A DNA stretch of 64,000 bases from DAHUXN01 sp963811805. GTDB lineage: Bacteria; Acidobacteriota; Terriglobia; Acidiferrales; UBA7541. The notes under the pieces are model-generated. The model had not been told where the DNA came from. It made no database searches and was given only the letters and a program-made list of their open reading frames with translations. Position 1 is the stretch's first letter, and every line of letters begins with the position of its first letter. The stretch is from positions 2,046,001 through 2,110,000 of the forward strand of contig CAWESU010000001.1 of assembly GCA_963811805.1 (NCBI GenBank), written 5' to 3'. The position numbers and the translations under genes are program-made. Shown here in pieces: positions 27,513-35,579 of the stretch.

Positions 27513-28948
27513 TCGCCGTCGTAGTCGTTCCTCTGGTCGCGGCATTTCTGTGCTGGCTACCGCCGCTGCGAAGAATAGCTTGGCATGCGACGGTCCTGTG
27601 CCAGTGCATCGAGTTCGTGCTGGCGCTTACGGTTTCGGCAGAGGTAATCGCGCAAGGGCGGGTGATTGGAGTCTCGGGCTGGTTCGAGGCCGACGGATTG
27701 GGAGCGATTGTAATTCTCGTCGTGAGCTTCGTATGCGCTCTCGCGGCTATATTTGCTGGCGGATACATGAACCACAGCAAGGAACAGGGAGACAACTTGT
27801 GGTGGTTCTATTCGATTTACAACCTGTTCGTGTTCGCTTTAGTGGTCGTGCCGGCGTTGGCGGAGCCGAATCTCGTCTGGGTGGGAGTTGAACTCGTCAC
27901 GCTATTCTCCGTGTTGCTTGTCGGCTATGAAAACACAGCTGAGGCGCTCGAAGCAGCGTGGAAATATTCTGTTCTTACGATCATGGGAGCACCAATCGCA
28001 CTATTGGGCTTTCTGGTGCTGTTTTGGGCGTATCGTTCGGGAGTCGGGCCGCATCCCGAAACTTGGCAGGCGCTCCACGCCACGGCAGCGTCTATGTCGC
28101 CCGCGCTGCTCAAGCTGTCATTTTTGCTGGTGTTCGTTGGGTTCGGGGCCAAAACCGGCCTTGCCCCGATGCATACTTGGCTGCCCGACGCACACAGCCA
28201 AGCTCCGACTCCCATATGCGCGGTGCTGTCCGGTGTGAAGACGACCGTCCCCCTGTACGTGATTTTGCGCTTTCTCGGAGTTTTGTTTGGGCAATCCGAT
28301 GTGCGCATGGGTCGCTTGATGATTGTGATGGGGCTCATCTCGGTGGGAGTCGCTGCGTTCCTACTGCTGCAAGTTCGCGATTACAAGCGCATGTTTGCCT
28401 ATTCAACCGTCGAGCACATGGGCATCATTTTGACGGCGGCGGGTATCGCCACGCCAGCTTCTGATTTCGGCGCCATATCTCAGCTATTGAACCACGCGAT
28501 CACCAAGTCCCTTTGCTTTTATGTGGCTGGCGCCGTGCTGCTGACGATGGGCACGCGCGAAATCAAATCGGTTCGGGGTTTGATGCGGATCTCCCCGTTT
28601 GCTGGGGCGGCGCTGCTGTTCTGTTCCTTGGCCATCGCTGGTGCGCCTCCCTTTCCGATCTTCTTGAGCGAGTTTTCGATTCTCTCTGCGGGAATTCGCG
28701 CGGGACATCTCTTGGCCGTTGGAATTCTAGCCAGCCTGATCGTCATCGCATTCGTCGGCATCATGATGCACGTAAACCGAATGGTTTTTGGCAGGCCAGA
28801 GGAGCCGCTGGCGCGCGTCGTAATACCTCTTACTTGTCGGCTGGCCATCGTGATGGCAGCGATACCTGTGGCCGTGCTGGGCGTCTACATCCCGTCGCCG
28901 CTGTATCATTTGCTCAATTTGGCCGCGCAACAGCTGGGAGGTCGCTGA
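27503..28948 (+). CDS. hyfF: HyfF-like antiporter-type membrane subunit (NuoN/NuoM-like)
   Basis: A 481-residue protein of about 14 helices in the proton-conducting (Mrp/NuoLMN) transporter family. Landmarks are NLVWVGVELVTLFSVLLVGY, whose Glu matches the TM5 glutamate, FGAKTGLAPMHTWLPDAHSQ, whose Lys lies in the broken TM7 region, YKRMFAYSTVEHMGIILTAA (TM8 Lys/His region) and FPIFLSEFSILSAGIRAGHL. It overlaps hyfE by 10 bp and ends one base before the next ATG. In the complex it should translocate H+ or Na+. The presence of the Lys and Glu residues argues that ion pumping is retained even though the hydrogenase site is not. Confidence 0.9.
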   Translation: MALIAVVVVPLVAAFLCWLPPLRRIAWHATVLCQCIEFVLALTVSAEVIAQGRVIGVSGWFEADGLGAIVILVVSFVCALAAIFAGGYMNHSKEQGDNLWWFYSIYNLFVFALVVVPALAEPNLVWVGVELVTLFSVLLVGYENTAEALEAAWKYSVLTIMGAPIALLGFLVLFWAYRSGVGPHPETWQALHATAASMSPALLKLSFLLVFVGFGAKTGLAPMHTWLPDAHSQAPTPICAVLSGVKTTVPLYVILRFLGVLFGQSDVRMGRLMIVMGLISVGVAAFLLLQVRDYKRMFAYSTVEHMGIILTAAGIATPASDFGAISQLLNHAITKSLCFYVAGAVLLTMGTREIKSVRGLMRISPFAGAALLFCSLAIAGAPPFPIFLSEFSILSAGIRAGHLLAVGILASLIVIAFVGIMMHVNRMVFGRPEEPLARVVIPLTCRLAIVMAAIPVAVLGVYIPSPLYHLLNLAAQQLGGR

Positions 28949-28949
28949 C

Positions 28950-30587
28950 ATGACCGCGATGGAGTCGCCGCTTATGCCATCTCAGCGAATCGACCTCGAC
29001 GGCTTGGCAGCAGCCGTTCAAGAGCGGTTTCAAACGAATATTTCCACGGCACACGGAAGGACCGGAGTCGCCCTTTCGCTCTCTGTGCAACAGCCCGGTG
29101 ATTTGCCATCTCTCTGCAAGTTCCTGTTCTGGGAAGTGGGCTGCTCGTTCGGCGGTTTAATTGTGGAGGAGCACGCTAACACCTGGCGGCTCTCTTACCT
29201 CTTCCTGGCGACAGGGTCGGGCTGGGTCGAAGTGATTTTGGAGGTCCCCGCCACCTTCCAATCTGTACCAAGTATCAGCGCCGGAGTTCACGCCGCCGAT
29301 TGGTATGAACGCGAAACTGAGGACTTGTTCGGCCTTCGATTTGAAGGCCATCCTCGCCTGGGTGATTTCATACTGCATGACCAGATTTGGCCCGAAGGCG
29401 TCGCACCGCATCGGAAGCCCCACAGAAGATCTGTAGACGTGCATGACGCGCGGTTCCGCCGTCGACCGAATCCGGAGTGGCGTCCCCTGCTTGTTGTCAA
29501 GGATCCGGGTTCTTTCGCGATGCCAGTCGGGCCGGTGTACGAAGGCGGTACGGGGGAGTCACTTCATTTCATGCTGGAAACAGTGGGCGAGGACGTATTG
29601 CGCGCTGTGCCCCGGCTGTTTTACAAGTTCCGTGCGGTTGAGAAAATCGCCGAGGGGCAACGCGTCTCCGACGTTCTACTGCTTGCGGAACGGTTTGCGG
29701 CCACATCGTCCTTCGCTCACTCACTAGCGTTCTCGCTCGCAGTAGAGAAAATTTGCGCAGTCGAAGTTCCCGCCCGTGCGATGAACTTGCGGATCCTTTT
29801 GGCGGAACTTGAGCGTCTGCGGCACCACGCCGGAGCGATTACCGGTATATGTGAATCCACCGCGCTGGCTGTGGCGGCCTCTCAGGCGGCGATAATCGAG
29901 GAGCAGCTTCTCCGGGCGTCATGCCAATTTGCGGGACACCGCTACTTGTTTGGCTTGAACACGCCCGGAGGTTTGCGGCGCGATTTCGCGAACGAGGATT
30001 TCAACAATCTCGTCATTGCAGTTGATCGCGCGGTCAAGGACTTGCGGACGCTTGAGGACCGTCTGCACTTCACCAGCAGTTTCCTGGACCGGCTGGAGGA
30101 TGTGGGAGCGGTCGAGCCGAATAAGGCGCGGGATTTGAATCTCGTCGGTCCTGTGGGGCGCGCGTCTGGCCGTGGGAACGACTTGCGGCGGGAGTGCCCC
30201 TATGGGGATTATGACAAATATGAATTTGAGATTCCACGCGAAGTCGAGGGAGATGGTTACGCACGGCTTCGAGTGCTGTTTCAAGAGGCGTACGCGTCGG
30301 CGGGCTTGATTCATCAAGCGATTGGGCGCATCGAGCCAGGCCCGATTGCGGCGCGCTGTGAAGCCTCTTCTTCTGGCGCCGCTCTTGGATGGGCGGAAGC
30401 TCCGATTGGCGCGGCTCTCCATTGGGTCCGACTGGACGGTTCCGGACTCGTGGAGCGCTACCGTGCGATCACGCCGTCCTTCAATAATTGGCTGGGATTC
30501 CACGCAGCTGTCGAGGATTTTGCGTTCCAGGATTTCCCCATCATTTTAGCCACATTTGGGCTCTCGGCGACCGAATGTGATCGTTAG
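28950..30587 (+). CDS. HyfG/HycE-like large subunit lacking all NiFe-ligand cysteines (Ehr type)
   Basis: A 545-residue fusion of a NuoC-like domain (about 1-165, with WYERETEDLFGLRFEGHPRL) and a NuoD/hydrogenase large-subunit domain (from GPVYEGGTGESLHF). In hydrogenases the first motif is C-G-I-C-G-F-A-H; here residues 248-258 read RFAATSSFAHS, so both cysteines are gone (Ala250, Ser253) while the FAH context stays. The C-terminal D-P-C-x-x-C-T-[DE]-R motif reads FGLSATECDR at 536-545, replacing both ligands with Ser539 and Glu542. Nickel cannot be bound in the usual way, and no cleavable tail follows the motif. By established comparison, such proteins belong to energy-converting-hydrogenase-related (Ehr) complexes. 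The electron acceptor or donor is unknown. Confidence 0.9.
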   Translation: MTAMESPLMPSQRIDLDGLAAAVQERFQTNISTAHGRTGVALSLSVQQPGDLPSLCKFLFWEVGCSFGGLIVEEHANTWRLSYLFLATGSGWVEVILEVPATFQSVPSISAGVHAADWYERETEDLFGLRFEGHPRLGDFILHDQIWPEGVAPHRKPHRRSVDVHDARFRRRPNPEWRPLLVVKDPGSFAMPVGPVYEGGTGESLHFMLETVGEDVLRAVPRLFYKFRAVEKIAEGQRVSDVLLLAERFAATSSFAHSLAFSLAVEKICAVEVPARAMNLRILLAELERLRHHAGAITGICESTALAVAASQAAIIEEQLLRASCQFAGHRYLFGLNTPGGLRRDFANEDFNNLVIAVDRAVKDLRTLEDRLHFTSSFLDRLEDVGAVEPNKARDLNLVGPVGRASGRGNDLRRECPYGDYDKYEFEIPREVEGDGYARLRVLFQEAYASAGLIHQAIGRIEPGPIAARCEASSSGAALGWAEAPIGAALHWVRLDGSGLVERYRAITPSFNNWLGFHAAVEDFAFQDFPIILATFGLSATECDR

Positions 30588-30602
30588 CAGTAGGAGATTC
30601 GA

Positions 30603-31364
30603 ATGAGTTTTTGGTTCTGGCACGGCCTGAGAAAAGGCGTTCAAACAACGCGCTATCCTCGAGGTTCCGAATCTGCACACGGTGTCTCGCCGGGCAGACC
30701 CGTGACTACTACATTTGACTCCTCGGCGGACGCCGTTCTGGCCGCTGCGAACTGCCCGGTTGAGGCTATCGTGGCGGACGGCAGTTCAGCTGAGGTCAAG
30801 CTTGAGCGTTGCATCTATTGCCAGCGCTGCCATTTTGGCAGCTCTCATCCGCTTGAATGGAAGTCGGACTATGAATGGACGATGGCCATGCCCGACCCCG
30901 AAAAATACCGACCTTTGCCGGATGCCTATCGTCGTTCTCTGCACGTGATCGTGGTTGACGCCGGCGATTGCGGAGCTTGTCTTCACGAGGTGAAACAGCT
31001 GAACAACCCGCTCTACAACATGCACCGCCTCGGAATTTTTCTCACGGCGACGCCACGCGCCGCCGATGTGCTCCTGGTCGTGGGCCCTGTCAGCGAAAAT
31101 ATGCGCGTGCCTTTGCTGAAGACATACGAAGCCATGCCCAATCCCAAGCGGGTTCTTGCCGTCGGCACGTGCGCCATCAACGGCGGAGTGTTCGGCCGCA
31201 GTTTCATGTCAGCAGGAGGCGTAGCTTCGGTGCTGCCGGTAGACCTCGCCATCCCAGGCGATCCCCCGCCACCTTTGGCCATTCTTCACGGACTGTTGGT
31301 GGCCACTGGTCGCAAGAGTCCCGTTTCGCGGGATGTTGCCTCGGAGGGAGATTTCGAATCATGA
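30603..31364 (+). CDS. NuoB/HyfI-like small subunit with fused ferredoxin-like segment
   Basis: A 253-residue protein. Residues about 40-85 carry a ferredoxin-like half with Cys51 (ANCPVEAI) and CIYCQRC (Cys70, 73, 76). The usual fourth cysteine after that run is replaced by SSHP. From about 113 on it is NuoB-like: VVDAGDCGACLHEV (Cys123, Cys126), VLLVVGPVSENM, AVGTCAINGGVFG (Cys190) and LPVDLAIPGDPPPP, where the canonical P-G-C-P-P cysteine is Asp220. One [4Fe-4S] cluster would thus have three Cys and one Asp. The start ATG at 30603 has AGGAG six bases upstream. It overlaps the next gene by four bases. It should link an electron carrier to the membrane arm. Confidence 0.87.
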   Translation: MSFWFWHGLRKGVQTTRYPRGSESAHGVSPGRPVTTTFDSSADAVLAAANCPVEAIVADGSSAEVKLERCIYCQRCHFGSSHPLEWKSDYEWTMAMPDPEKYRPLPDAYRRSLHVIVVDAGDCGACLHEVKQLNNPLYNMHRLGIFLTATPRAADVLLVVGPVSENMRVPLLKTYEAMPNPKRVLAVGTCAINGGVFGRSFMSAGGVASVLPVDLAIPGDPPPPLAILHGLLVATGRKSPVSRDVASEGDFES

Positions 31365-33508
31365 ACGCCTGGATCGGAGGAGCGCTCACTCTATTTTTCA
31401 TTCTGTGCGCAAGCGGAATGGTGTTAGCCGTCGCGACGCGCGGCAACTATCCGATGCGGGCGCTCGTTGTCGTGAGTAGCGTCTGTTCCGTTTTGATGAT
31501 GTTCGTCTCGGCTGCGGCACTGGCCACCGGCCGCAGTTTTGTCGTCGATCTTTGGAATCTCGAAGGACTGGGCCGCTTTTCTCTACGCTTGGACATGTTG
31601 TCGGCGATTTTCCTTTTCACAGCCGGACTCGTGTATCTGCCGGCATCCCTATTTGTCAGGAACCTCGGCCAGATTCGCTTTGGCGGGCGTTATCCAACGC
31701 GCCGATACGGTGTTTTGCACTTTGCTCTGATGGCCTCTGTGGTTCTCATTCTCCTGGCGAACGATGCGCCGCTATTCCTGATCAGCTGGGAATGCATGTC
31801 GATCCTCTGCTACTTGCTGGTGAACTACGAGCAGAGCCCGCGCACGGATACTCGCGCGGGATACATCATGTTGGCCATGAGTGAAGCAGGGTTCCTCGCG
31901 GTCGTCGTTTCCTTTCTGATACTAGGAAGAGCGTCGCCGGACTGGTCGTTTTCTTCCTTGGCCGCAGCGGCGAGCCACCTTTCGACCGGCGCTGTGTGTG
32001 GCATTTTCGTGCTCGGATTCCTCGGTTTTGGGGTGAAAGCGGGATTGGTGCCGGTGAATTTCTGGCTGCCTCGGTGTTATACGGCAGCTCCGGCTGTTTT
32101 TGTTCCTGTATTGGCCGGCGTAACGCTGAATCTCGGCTTCTACGGTATCTTGCGATTGAGCGGCGATCTGGTGTCGAACCACGGGCCAGGTATCGGATTG
32201 TTTGCGTTGCTCACCGGGAGCATCACGGCTCTGGTCGGCATTCTGTACGCTACTACGGAAAACGACCTGAAGAAAATGCTTGCTCATAGCTCGATTGAAA
32301 ATGCAGGCATAATCGTTGCTGCCATTGGAGCATCTCTTGTGTTCCGCGCGTCCGGACACGCAGTTGCTGCAGCCATCGCGCTGACCGCGGCGCTGTACCA
32401 CATGATCAACCATTCGGTTTATAAGACGCTCCTGTTCCAGGGTGTCGGCGAAATCGAGGCGGCCACAGGGACTCGAGAGATGGATGGTCTCGGCGGTCTG
32501 GCCCATTTACTGCCAGCCGTATCGGTCGTTTTTTTGGTTGGCTGCTTATCTATCGCGGCCATTCCTCCTTTCAACGGCTTTGTAAGCGAATGGCTAACTT
32601 TGCAATCTTTATTACGTAGCGCTGTGCTGTTGTCTCCGGCGGTCAAGTTACTGTTCGCGCTGTGCGGCGCTTGCCTGGCTCTGACCGCGGCGCTGGCAGT
32701 CACTTGCTTCGTGAAAGTTTATTCGATGAGTTTTCTCGGGATTCGGCGCGGTGAATGGCGCCGTAAACCTAAACAGGCAGCTCGACCCCAGTTTTCATTG
32801 GTGTATCTCGCCGTGGCTTGCCTGCTGCTCGGAATTCTTCCCACATATGTCATTCCCGTCTTGAACCGGGCCGTCGAGCCGCTTGTTGGTGCCAGTGCAG
32901 CTGCATCTCTCGTGCCGCCATTTTTTAGCGCAACTCCGTCAAATCAGCAACTGCCTCCGGCGTTCCTTGAAGACTTCCACAATCTCGGGGCTCAAACCGG
33001 CAAACGAATGCTCCCTGGTAGGGGCTTAGTTGTGCTCGTTCGCGGCGCGGAGCAGAATCCCGTCGTTTTCGCAATGTCGACATCTTACAGTTTCATAGCA
33101 CTGGCGATTTTTCTCTTCCTGACCTGGTTCATCGTGACCCGAAGCACGAGGAAACGCGCCGTGGCACGCCGCGAACTGTGGGCCGGGGGAATCCCGCGTC
33201 TCTTGCCGGAAATGACATACACCGCGACCGGCTTCTCAAACCCGGTCCGTGTTGTCTTCCAGGCGGTTTTCCGTCCTAACATTGTGGAAGACTCGCGCGA
33301 GACCGTCGCCGTTCATTTTCGAACCGCGATTCTTCGGCGGCGCGATGAGACACATTTGGTAGACCGCCTGCTGTTGCGCCCGATCGGAAAAGCAACTGGC
33401 TGGTTCGCGAGATTGTTGGCGAGGATGCACCACGGCCGCTTGAACGCATATGTCGCATACACGCTGGGTTTTCTGGTGCTCATCCTTCTGTTGTTTCGAT
33501 TCTCTTAG
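31361..33508 (+). CDS. hyfB: HyfB-like antiporter-type membrane subunit (NuoL-like)
   Basis: A 715-residue protein with some 15-16 helices in the NuoL/HyfB family. Supporting segments are FLISWECMSILCYLLVNYEQ (TM5 Glu), FLGFGVKAGLVPVNFWLPRC (TM7 Lys), ENDLKKMLAHSSIENAGIIV (TM8 region) and AIPPFNGFVSEWLTLQSLL (TM12 region). A C-terminal extension after residue about 560 carries two more hydrophobic stretches and a soluble segment similar to HyfB tails (ARRELWAGGIPRLLPEMTYT). The ATG at 31361 overlaps the previous stop by four bases; the open frame extends back to 30968 but that part is antisense-like noise. It is the last gene of the complex operon, and a phosphoesterase gene starts 45 bp later. 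Confidence 0.9.
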   Translation: MNAWIGGALTLFFILCASGMVLAVATRGNYPMRALVVVSSVCSVLMMFVSAAALATGRSFVVDLWNLEGLGRFSLRLDMLSAIFLFTAGLVYLPASLFVRNLGQIRFGGRYPTRRYGVLHFALMASVVLILLANDAPLFLISWECMSILCYLLVNYEQSPRTDTRAGYIMLAMSEAGFLAVVVSFLILGRASPDWSFSSLAAAASHLSTGAVCGIFVLGFLGFGVKAGLVPVNFWLPRCYTAAPAVFVPVLAGVTLNLGFYGILRLSGDLVSNHGPGIGLFALLTGSITALVGILYATTENDLKKMLAHSSIENAGIIVAAIGASLVFRASGHAVAAAIALTAALYHMINHSVYKTLLFQGVGEIEAATGTREMDGLGGLAHLLPAVSVVFLVGCLSIAAIPPFNGFVSEWLTLQSLLRSAVLLSPAVKLLFALCGACLALTAALAVTCFVKVYSMSFLGIRRGEWRRKPKQAARPQFSLVYLAVACLLLGILPTYVIPVLNRAVEPLVGASAAASLVPPFFSATPSNQQLPPAFLEDFHNLGAQTGKRMLPGRGLVVLVRGAEQNPVVFAMSTSYSFIALAIFLFLTWFIVTRSTRKRAVARRELWAGGIPRLLPEMTYTATGFSNPVRVVFQAVFRPNIVEDSRETVAVHFRTAILRRRDETHLVDRLLLRPIGKATGWFARLLARMHHGRLNAYVAYTLGFLVLILLLFRFS

Positions 33509-33553
33509 TGAAGAGGCTTGTGCCGCTCGCGTCAAATTCCTCAAAGGATTTCA

Positions 33554-34279
33554 GTGAAGATCGTCATCATTTCTGACATTCACGGCAATTTCGATGCGCT
33601 GTCCGCCCTGCCGGAAACTTACGACGAGCTTTGTGTGCTGGGGGACTTGGTGAACTACGGACCGCAGCCGAAGGAAGTGATCGATTGGGTCAGAGAAAAA
33701 GCTACTCTCGTTGTCCGTGGCAATCACGATCAATGCATCGGCTACGGAGACGATCCGCGATGCTCGCCCAGGTTTCGAGACATGGCGGAAGCGACCCGGC
33801 AGTTTTGTAATGCGCTGGTGACCGAAGAGCAGAAGCAATACCTCCGCTCCCTTTTGCCGCGGGTCGAATCGCTGCGCTCCCAAACTCGATTCTTTCTTTG
33901 CCATGCGACCCCATCCGAGCCGCTCTATGAATATCGGAAGGCGGACTCCGAGAAATGGGCGGAAGACTGCGCACAAGTGGAGGCCGAAGTCATCTTGGTG
34001 GGGCATACGCACATTCCGTTCGTTCGCTCTTTCAATCACCAAATACTTGTCAACCCGGGTAGTCTCGGGCAGCCAAAAACGGGGAAACCACAAGCTTGCT
34101 ATGCCGTTTGGGAAGATGGCCAGGTGAGCCTGCGAACCTACGCATATCCGCTAGAAAAAACAATCGACAAGATCCGATCGATGCCGATTGGCAAGAGGAT
34201 CCAGCAGGATCTCATCACCGTACTTGAATCCGGGGGACTCCACCGGACTAAGGACGAGACGAGAATGCTGGAGATTTGA
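33554..34279 (+). CDS. Calcineurin-like metallophosphoesterase (YfcE/Metallophos_2 type)
   Basis: A 241-residue cytoplasmic enzyme with a complete binuclear metal site. Motifs in order are SDIHGN (Asp8, His10), LGDLVNYGP (Asp31), RGNHD (Asn57, His58), LCHATPSEP (His117), GHTHIPF (His151, His153) and LVNPGSLGQPK. The family hydrolyses phosphodiesters, nucleotides or RNA 2',3'-cyclic ends; the substrate here is unknown. The start is GTG 33554, with AAGGA five bases upstream and the protein opening directly into the first motif. The frame is open back to 33518 without similarity. It lies 45 bp after the last Ehr gene and 36 bp before a HEAT-like gene, opening the phosphoesterase-HEAT-dynamin cluster. 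Confidence 0.88.
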   Translation: MKIVIISDIHGNFDALSALPETYDELCVLGDLVNYGPQPKEVIDWVREKATLVVRGNHDQCIGYGDDPRCSPRFRDMAEATRQFCNALVTEEQKQYLRSLLPRVESLRSQTRFFLCHATPSEPLYEYRKADSEKWAEDCAQVEAEVILVGHTHIPFVRSFNHQILVNPGSLGQPKTGKPQACYAVWEDGQVSLRTYAYPLEKTIDKIRSMPIGKRIQQDLITVLESGGLHRTKDETRMLEI

Positions 34280-34315
34280 ATCTGGAAGCGCTCAGGATTT
34301 TGCAGCCTTGATGCG

Positions 34316-35272
34316 ATGACGACGAGAGAATTCACAGACCGGGAAATCGAATCGTTCGTGCGAGACTTGGAATCTCTTCAAGGCGGTTCGATGGCCGCAG
34401 CCGCGTTGATTGGTTGTGGGGCGCGAGCGATTCCGCCGCTGCGGCGATTTCTCCTGGAGGGCAGGCCGAGGGGCATCTTTCAGCCTCGTCAATTGGCGGT
34501 GGAGACCCTGAGTCAATTGGATGCCGAGGGCGTGCTGATCGAGTATTTGGAAAAGTCTCGAGAAATGGAAGACCCCGTGGTTCGATTTGGCGAAGACGCA
34601 GTGAGAAGCACGGCCGCCAGAGAACTATGTCGATGGCCTACCGATGATGTATTCAATTGCCTCATGCGCGTCGGATTGGATCATCTGCTTCCGGGCATCG
34701 TGGAAACGCTCGGTGAGTTCCGGCGGATCGAGGCGGTATCTTATTTCCTATGGGCTCTGGGCGACGGTGTCTGTCGGCCGTTTGCCGAAGCCGCGATACG
34801 CAGATTGGGCAGCGAGGCCCAGCCGTTCCTCGTTAATGCTGCTTGCAGCCAAAATCCTTCGAAAGAAGAGGAAAATCCATCGAGCCTCCAGCGACGGCGA
34901 TGGGTGCTGCGAATCCTTTCAGGCTTGGAGATCCTCCCGCAAGATTGGGAGAAGTTAAAAGGGCCTTTGGAAGAGGACGACCCCGAAACTGTGATAACGA
35001 CCTGCCGTATCGGGCTTGAGGTTGCGCCTATGTCCGACAGGTTGCACGCGATCCAACGTTTGATCGAAATGTTGCCGCGCGTCGACTGGTTCCTCCGCGG
35101 CGATGCCAGGACGGCGCTGCTCGAACATTTTGATATTTCCCGCGAGGCAATCGAAGATGAAATTGCGCGACGAACGGCGGCGTCTGAGAGAAACGATACG
35201 TTTGATGTGATCCTTCGCCTGTTGATTAACATAAGGATTCAAGCTTTGGAACCGGGTCTCGCACGACGCTAA
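34316..35272 (+). CDS. HEAT-like helical repeat protein of unknown function
   Basis: A 318-residue protein of stacked helices resembling HEAT repeats, for example AAALIGCGARAIPPLRRFLL, the following LAVETLSQLDAEGVLIEYL, ELCRWPTDDVFNCLMRVGLD, LPGIVETLGEFRRIEAVSYF and FAEAAIRRLGSEAQPFLVNA. There is no signal peptide, membrane span or catalytic motif. Such repeats usually bind other proteins. The spacing (36 bp after the phosphoesterase, 307 bp before the first dynamin, all on one strand) suggests a scaffold for one of them. The closing segment is also helical (FDVILRLLINIRIQAL). HEAT assignment is by pattern only; no specific family is recognised. Confidence 0.72.
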   Translation: MTTREFTDREIESFVRDLESLQGGSMAAAALIGCGARAIPPLRRFLLEGRPRGIFQPRQLAVETLSQLDAEGVLIEYLEKSREMEDPVVRFGEDAVRSTAARELCRWPTDDVFNCLMRVGLDHLLPGIVETLGEFRRIEAVSYFLWALGDGVCRPFAEAAIRRLGSEAQPFLVNAACSQNPSKEEENPSSLQRRRWVLRILSGLEILPQDWEKLKGPLEEDDPETVITTCRIGLEVAPMSDRLHAIQRLIEMLPRVDWFLRGDARTALLEHFDISREAIEDEIARRTAASERNDTFDVILRLLINIRIQALEPGLARR

Positions 35273-35278
35273 GCCAGA

Positions 35279-35454
35279 GGTGTTGGAGTTCGCCTTTAAT
35301 CGCCCTCCCGGACCGGAAAAGGGCGCGAATTTGCTTGTCGGACAGCCGAATATTCAGCCGTTAGGGTGCGGACGCGGCAAGAAGGGACAGCGCACCGTTG
35401 ACTTGGGTGCCATTGCGCGCGAAAATGTAGACCTTACGGGTGTTGGAGTTCGCC
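35279..35454 (+). repeat. Direct repeat pair GGTGTTGGAGTTCGCC, 160 bp apart
   Basis: The 16-bp sequence occurs at 35279-35294 and 35439-35454, followed in both copies by a near-match (T/C)-T-AATC-GCCC. The interval between the HEAT-like gene and the first dynamin gene therefore contains a partly duplicated segment. Just after copy 2 lies the palindrome GCCCACAAGTGGGC (35462-35475). No gene was recognised in this 307-bp interval. Confidence 0.6.
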
Positions 35455-35502
35455 CTAATCCGCCCACAAGTGGGCAGATGACTCCTACGAGGGTTCCGAC
35501 CT

Positions 35503-35540
35503 ACGAAGGAGTTGTCTGTTTCGTTTTGACCCTCCTTCGT
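35503..35540 (+). promoter_or_regulatory. Long-loop hairpin 40 bp before dynamin GTPase gene 1
   Basis: A perfect 9-bp inverted repeat, ACGAAGGAG (35503-35511) and CTCCTTCGT (35532-35540), encloses a 20-base loop. It is not followed by a T-run, so it is a poor terminator and more likely an operator or mRNA leader structure. The AAGGAG core could sequester or mimic a ribosome-binding site. The gene start at 35580 itself has no clear Shine-Dalgarno. Confidence 0.4.
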
Positions 35541-35579
35541 CGCTGAATCCCTCGAAATGAAAGTCAATTCAGAGACCCG

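Noticed and set aside
30968..31360. Extension of the HyfB frame by 131 codons upstream.
   Set aside because: The region overlaps the NuoB-like subunit in another frame and has no similarity to HyfB; the ATG at 31361 with the ATGA overlap is the natural start.
35280..35546. 88-codon frame in the repeat-containing interval before the first dynamin.
   Set aside because: Runs through the direct repeats with low-complexity translation and no start signal.
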